Assembly (NCBI RefSeq): GCF_030408395.1 | Contig: NZ_CP046980.1 | Span: 1,364,001-1,428,000 of the forward strand | Source: Corynebacterium aquatimens | Lineage (GTDB): Bacteria; Actinomycetota; Actinomycetes; Mycobacteriales; Mycobacteriaceae | Direction of reading: 5' to 3' | DNA: 64,000 nt | Shown here: in pieces, positions 60,922 through 64,000 of the stretch | Numbering within the stretch: position 1 is the stretch's first letter | How the letters are laid out: each line of letters begins with the position of its first letter | The notes under the pieces: model-generated | Seen by the model: the letters and a program-made list of their open reading frames with translations, nothing else | Database searches by the model: none | Told to the model about the DNA's origin: nothing | Made by a program: the position numbers and the translations under genes

Positions 60922-61962
60922 TTACTTGCGAACATGGGAGAGCACTGCCCACATCTCGTTCGCAGAGTTCGGGCTGTGCCACCACGTGTGGGAGCCACCA
61001 TTGATCTTGATGATCTGGGTGGGCTTAACGCAGCCGGTAGAGGAAACGCGCGTGGCGTTCGGCGGGACCGGCGAGTGCTGCAGGCGCCCCACCTGGCAGC
61101 GGTTGCGGCGCTCGTAAGAACCAAACAGTTCCGGGACGCCGATGAGGCGGGTGCCGCGGCGGTTACCGCCGTGGTACGGGGTCAGCGTGTCGTGCGTACC
61201 GTGCATGATCACCATTGCGATCGGGATGTTCTGGCAGTTCGCGTTGGTCGGGGCGTAGAACGCACCGGACACCGGCGCCACGCCAGCAAACAGGTCAGCC
61301 ATGTGGCAGCCGGTCACGGCGGCCATGCCACCACCCGTCGACAAGCCCGTGGCGTAGATGCGGCCACGGTCGATGTTGTAGTAGCGCTGCAGGTCATTGA
61401 TCATCGCGCGAACGTACGCGATGTCCTGGCCCGGGCGGGACGACGCGGTGGGCGAACCCTCCCAGGAACGGCCAATGTTGCGCGGGTAGACGATGATCGC
61501 GTCACGGCCGACGTTGGACTCACGCAAACGCGAGTAGTTACGGAAGTTCTCAGTGGTGTCCTCGAATGCGGAGTAGCCGACCATGACCGGCCACGAGCGG
61601 GACGGGTTGTACCCTGGCGGAACCCAGATGAGGTAGGAGCGGCCCGCTGCACGGATCTCACCGTTGCGGCCGTTGCCCACCGGCTGCGGGGCCTGAGCAC
61701 GCCAGCCAGTCGGCGGGGCCGGAACGTGACGCGGCGGGACCGGAATCGGGTTCACAGGAACGGACGAGCCCTGCGGCAACGCGCCGTTGACCTGGCGGGC
61801 CATGTCATTCCAGCCAGAGTTGAATGCATGAGCTGCGTCAACAACCTGCGGCGGAAGCGGCGGGAGTTGTTGCGCGTCAGCAGGGGCAGTAGCCACGCCG
61901 AGAGCCACAGCGGCGGTGCTCAGACCGATCGCCGCGCGACGTACGAAGGTTTTAAAGTTCAT
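60922..61962 (-). CDS. Exported CE1-type esterase (PHB-depolymerase/LpqC-like)
   Basis: An exported alpha/beta-hydrolase of 346 residues. Signal peptide to about 30 (VATAPADA), a Pro-rich linker, and a catalytic domain with nucleophile GLSTGGG (about 200), the acid in [13 protein letters not shown] (about 255) and histidine in [10 protein letters not shown] (about 325). This is the pattern of the esterase_PHB family, which includes feruloyl and polyhydroxybutyrate esterases and mycobacterial LpqC-like proteins. No lipobox, so it is probably released. Substrate unknown. ATG 61962 follows GTGAGGAAC. Confidence 0.85.
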   Translation of the reverse strand: MNFKTFVRRAAIGLSTAAVALGVATAPADAQQLPPLPPQVVDAAHAFNSGWNDMARQVNGALPQGSSVPVNPIPVPPRHVPAPPTGWRAQAPQPVGNGRNGEIRAAGRSYLIWVPPGYNPSRSWPVMVGYSAFEDTTENFRNYSRLRESNVGRDAIIVYPRNIGRSWEGSPTASSRPGQDIAYVRAMINDLQRYYNIDRGRIYATGLSTGGGMAAVTGCHMADLFAGVAPVSGAFYAPTNANCQNIPIAMVIMHGTHDTLTPYHGGNRRGTRLIGVPELFGSYERRNRCQVGRLQHSPVPPNATRVSSTGCVKPTQIIKINGGSHTWWHSPNSANEMWAVLSHVRK

Positions 61963-62134
61963 GGGTTCCTCACTTGATGCGGTGACCGGGGTTAGTCACA
62001 TCAATAACTCATGTCACATTAGTTACATTTAGCGCGACGGTCAACAGGAAACAATGAGGAAGAATACAGCCAATCAGCGCTTTCGTCCTAACCAACCGCA
62101 AGCGCGCATTGTGTGAGCGCTAAGATCGACCCCC

Positions 62135-63256
62135 ATGCCCCATAGCCGCCCCGCTACCGCTCCGGACTTCCTGCTCTCGCGCGCGAGCGGTTCGCTGCGC
62201 TCGCAGGGATCTCAGCGGACGTTCGTGGACACGTGGGATGCAATCACGGCGCTTGAGCGGCGCGAGGTCGAATACGTAGTTGGGGCGCTGCCCTTTGACC
62301 GCGATGCACCGGCGGCACTGACCGTTCCCACCAACGTTTTGCATGAGGCAGGCACGCTGGAACCTCACCCCTATTATCGGATGGGGCCTGGCTCAGTCCT
62401 TCACGCAGAGATCATCGGGATGGACCCATCCCCGCATGAGCACCTGCGCCGCGTTGAAGCAGCTGTTGCGACCATCAATGAATCCTTACTGGACAAAGTG
62501 GTCCTGGCTCGCGCGGTAGACATCGCGTTTTCACCACCGGTCGATCCACGCTTAGTCGCCGCACGCCTCATTGACCTGTCGTACACCCGCGACGGGTTCA
62601 TCGCGGATCTGAGCCCCGCGGGTCGGATCGGCGCGATGCTCGTCGGGTCTTCACCGGAACAGCTGATCCGCAAACAGGGAAGGGCAATCTCCTCTTACCC
62701 GCTAGCCGGGTCCGCGCCGCGCATTTTCGACGATGCGGAAGCGGATCAGGCCGCGGGCGAAGCTCTGGCGGAATCCGCGAAAGACTTGGAAGAACACGCC
62801 TACGTTGTCGACCACATCCGTGCGGTTCTCACTCCCTTATGCGTTGAACTCAACGTCCCCGATTCACCGGTGCTGACTCACACCAATGAGATGTGGCACC
62901 TAGCCACGCCGATCACGGGTGTTTTAAAAGACGACTCCCCCAATGCCCTTGATCTCGCCGCCCGCCTCTACCCCACCCCCGCCGTCTGCGGTTCACCGCA
63001 GCACGCTGCCGAAGCACTGATCACGACGGCTGAGTCGGACCGTTCGTTTTATGCCGGGGCCGTGGGGTGGTGCAACGCTGACGGCGACGGCGAATACATG
63101 GTGGCCATCCGCTGTGCAGAAGTCTCCGGCGACGGCACGACCGCCCGCGCCTGGGCCGGCGGCGGTCTGGTGGCCTCCTCGTCTCCAGAGAGCGAGCTAG
63201 CAGAGACCACCGCGAAACTGCGCACGATCCTGCGCGCGCTAGGCCTCGAAGCCTAA
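62135..63256 (+). CDS. menF: Isochorismate synthase
   Basis: Converts chorismate to isochorismate, the entry to menaquinone (or a catecholate siderophore). The 373-residue enzyme contains the chorismate-binding domain: KVVLARAVDI, AGAMLVG-like IGAMLVGSSPEQLI, SSYPLAGSAPRIFDDAEAD, HTNEMWHLATPITG, PTPAVCGSPQHAA and YAGAVGWCNADGDGEYMVAIRCAEV. No other menaquinone or siderophore gene is close, so role in menaquinone synthesis is favoured. ATG 62135 has TAAGAT (62121-62126) eight bases upstream and no Shine-Dalgarno. Assigned menF rather than entC on this basis only. Confidence 0.88.
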   Translation: MPHSRPATAPDFLLSRASGSLRSQGSQRTFVDTWDAITALERREVEYVVGALPFDRDAPAALTVPTNVLHEAGTLEPHPYYRMGPGSVLHAEIIGMDPSPHEHLRRVEAAVATINESLLDKVVLARAVDIAFSPPVDPRLVAARLIDLSYTRDGFIADLSPAGRIGAMLVGSSPEQLIRKQGRAISSYPLAGSAPRIFDDAEADQAAGEALAESAKDLEEHAYVVDHIRAVLTPLCVELNVPDSPVLTHTNEMWHLATPITGVLKDDSPNALDLAARLYPTPAVCGSPQHAAEALITTAESDRSFYAGAVGWCNADGDGEYMVAIRCAEVSGDGTTARAWAGGGLVASSSPESELAETTAKLRTILRALGLEA

Positions 63257-63288
63257 GCCCCCCCTCGCGTAACTCGCCGCTTTTCGTA

Positions 63289-63355
63289 GCTCCGCGCTAG
63301 CGAAGCACCCCCCTCGTAGCTCCGCGATAGCGAAGCGAAGCGGAGCTACGAGGAG
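63289..63355. terminator. Hairpin region between convergent menF and FAH genes
   Basis: CGTAGCTCCGCG occurs twice and pairs with GCGGAGCTACG near 63341-63354. This can form an intergenic stem between convergent genes. No T-run. Confidence 0.5.
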
Positions 63356-64000
63356 CTACGCCCGCTCGACGGGGTTGCTCAGTTTTCCGATTCCGGCGAT
63401 TTCGATTTCGATGCGGTCGCCTGGGACCATCTCGGCAGTGCCGGCGGGCGAGCCGGTGCAGATGACGTCGCCGGGCAGGAGGGTGATGGATTGGGTGATG
63501 AACTCGATGATGGTGCCAAGATCCCAGATCATCTGGTTGGAGTTGGAGTCCTGCTTGGTGGCGGTTTCACCGTCGTGGGTGAGGTGCGCCTTGATCGGCA
63601 GGTCGGAGAAATCGAACTTGTCCAGGTCGGTTTCAATCCATGGGCCGAGCGGGCAGAACGTGTCAATGCCCTTGGCGCGTGCCCACTGGCCGTCGGCGAA
63701 CTGTAGATCGCGCGAGGACACGTCGTTGACGATGGTGACGCCGCGGACGACGGACTTCCAGTTTTCAGCCTTGACGTTCTTGCACGTCTGGCCGATGACC
63801 AGTGCCAGTTCACCCTCAAACTCAACTTTGGTGGCAAACTCGGGGATTTTGATTGCTGCATCCGGACCGATCACGGCAGTGGCCGGTTTGAGGAACATCG
63901 TTGGCGGCAGGTGTTCCGCGGACTGTTTGAAAACTTCCGCGACGTGGTCGGCGTAGTTACGGCCAATTGCCACCACTTTGGAGGGAAGCATCGGCGCCAG
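63356..64000 (-). CDS. Fumarylacetoacetate hydrolase-family protein (partial)
   Basis: A FAH-fold enzyme truncated by the window end: the frame is open to 64000 (LAPMLPSKVV...), so the true N-terminus is outside. The visible 214 residues hold PSKVVAIGRNYADHVAEVF, EFEGELALVIGQTCKNV (metal ligands), NDVSSRDLQF, ARAKGIDTFCPLGPWI and GDVICTGSPAGTAEM. In C. glutamicum the gene near gltX with this fold is reported as a soluble oxaloacetate decarboxylase, so that role is possible; other FAH activities remain open. Confidence 0.85.
   Translation of the reverse strand: MAPMLPSKVVAIGRNYADHVAEVFKQSAEHLPPTMFLKPATAVIGPDAAIKIPEFATKVEFEGELALVIGQTCKNVKAENWKSVVRGVTIVNDVSSRDLQFADGQWARAKGIDTFCPLGPWIETDLDKFDFSDLPIKAHLTHDGETATKQDSNSNQMIWDLGTIIEFITQSITLLPGDVICTGSPAGTAEMVPGDRIEIEIAGIGKLSNPVERA

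Noticed and set aside
62000..62134. Possible iron-regulator (DtxR) box before the isochorismate synthase.
   Set aside because: No sequence close to the TTAGGTTAGCCTAACC-type palindrome was seen, so a siderophore role is not supported.

Overview
The window looks like chromosomal DNA of a Corynebacterium. The sequence is GC-rich. The gene order coaE, rpsA, polA, amino-acid ABC transporter, coaD, rsmD, recG, DhaL-like, ung, thiL, DUF3515, ddl, gpsA, Nudix, leuDC, gltX, FAH-family follows, from memory, the C. glutamicum backbone read backwards. Cell-envelope traits of mycolate bacteria also fit: a cutinase-like serine esterase, CAP-domain protein, membrane-tethered sialidase and carotenoid genes. 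Species cannot be fixed from the sequence alone.

Layout. 1-7252: DUF4259 protein, coaE, rpsA, polA and an EamA transporter, all on the minus strand, with a repeat-rich gap at 2740-3636. 7253-13581: a sialidase, then an IS3-family element (9491-13578) interrupted by a complete IS21-family element (10814-13456); both have perfect target duplications. 13650-25409: CAP protein, two paralogous repeat-bearing surface proteins, a tRNA followed by a small accessory block (transposase remnant, HEPN-like protein, 35-residue membrane peptide), an aldehyde dehydrogenase, a cupin and a Tat-exported PhoD phosphatase. 25743-26930: a second IS3 element with a damaged transposase end. 27062-38132: MFS transporter, an acylase close to axillary-odour AgaA, DAACS symporter, a photolyase relic, cutinase, crtB-crtI, a small exported protein and an amino-acid ABC transporter. 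38180-39000: 216-bp tandem repeats. 39094-52221: the conserved metabolic and DNA-repair run ending with leuDC. 52310-58654: accessory metabolism (SbnA-like PLP enzyme plus an FAD/decarboxylase fusion) and a DUF6230/DUF6114/exported-protein operon. 58858-64000: three tRNAs, gltX, an exported esterase, isochorismate synthase and a truncated FAH-family gene.

How genes work together. coaD and coaE are the last two steps of CoA synthesis. recG, ung and polA act in DNA repair. ddl feeds peptidoglycan. leuC and leuD form isopropylmalate isomerase. crtB and crtI make the coloured C40 backbone. The ABC genes 35424-38132 form one amino-acid importer.

The strongest candidate for an undescribed system is the two-gene operon 56202-52310: a cysteine-synthase-fold enzyme resembling SbnA, coupled by a GTGA overlap to a 960-residue fusion of an FAD/NAD(P)-binding domain with a fold-III PLP decarboxylase. 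Just upstream lies a cluster of eight copies of an 11-bp motif. A second candidate is the HEPN-like protein at 17785-18750.

Many starts here lack a Shine-Dalgarno sequence but have a TAnnnT hexamer ending 6-8 bases before the start codon, which suggests leaderless transcription. I used that to choose several starts.
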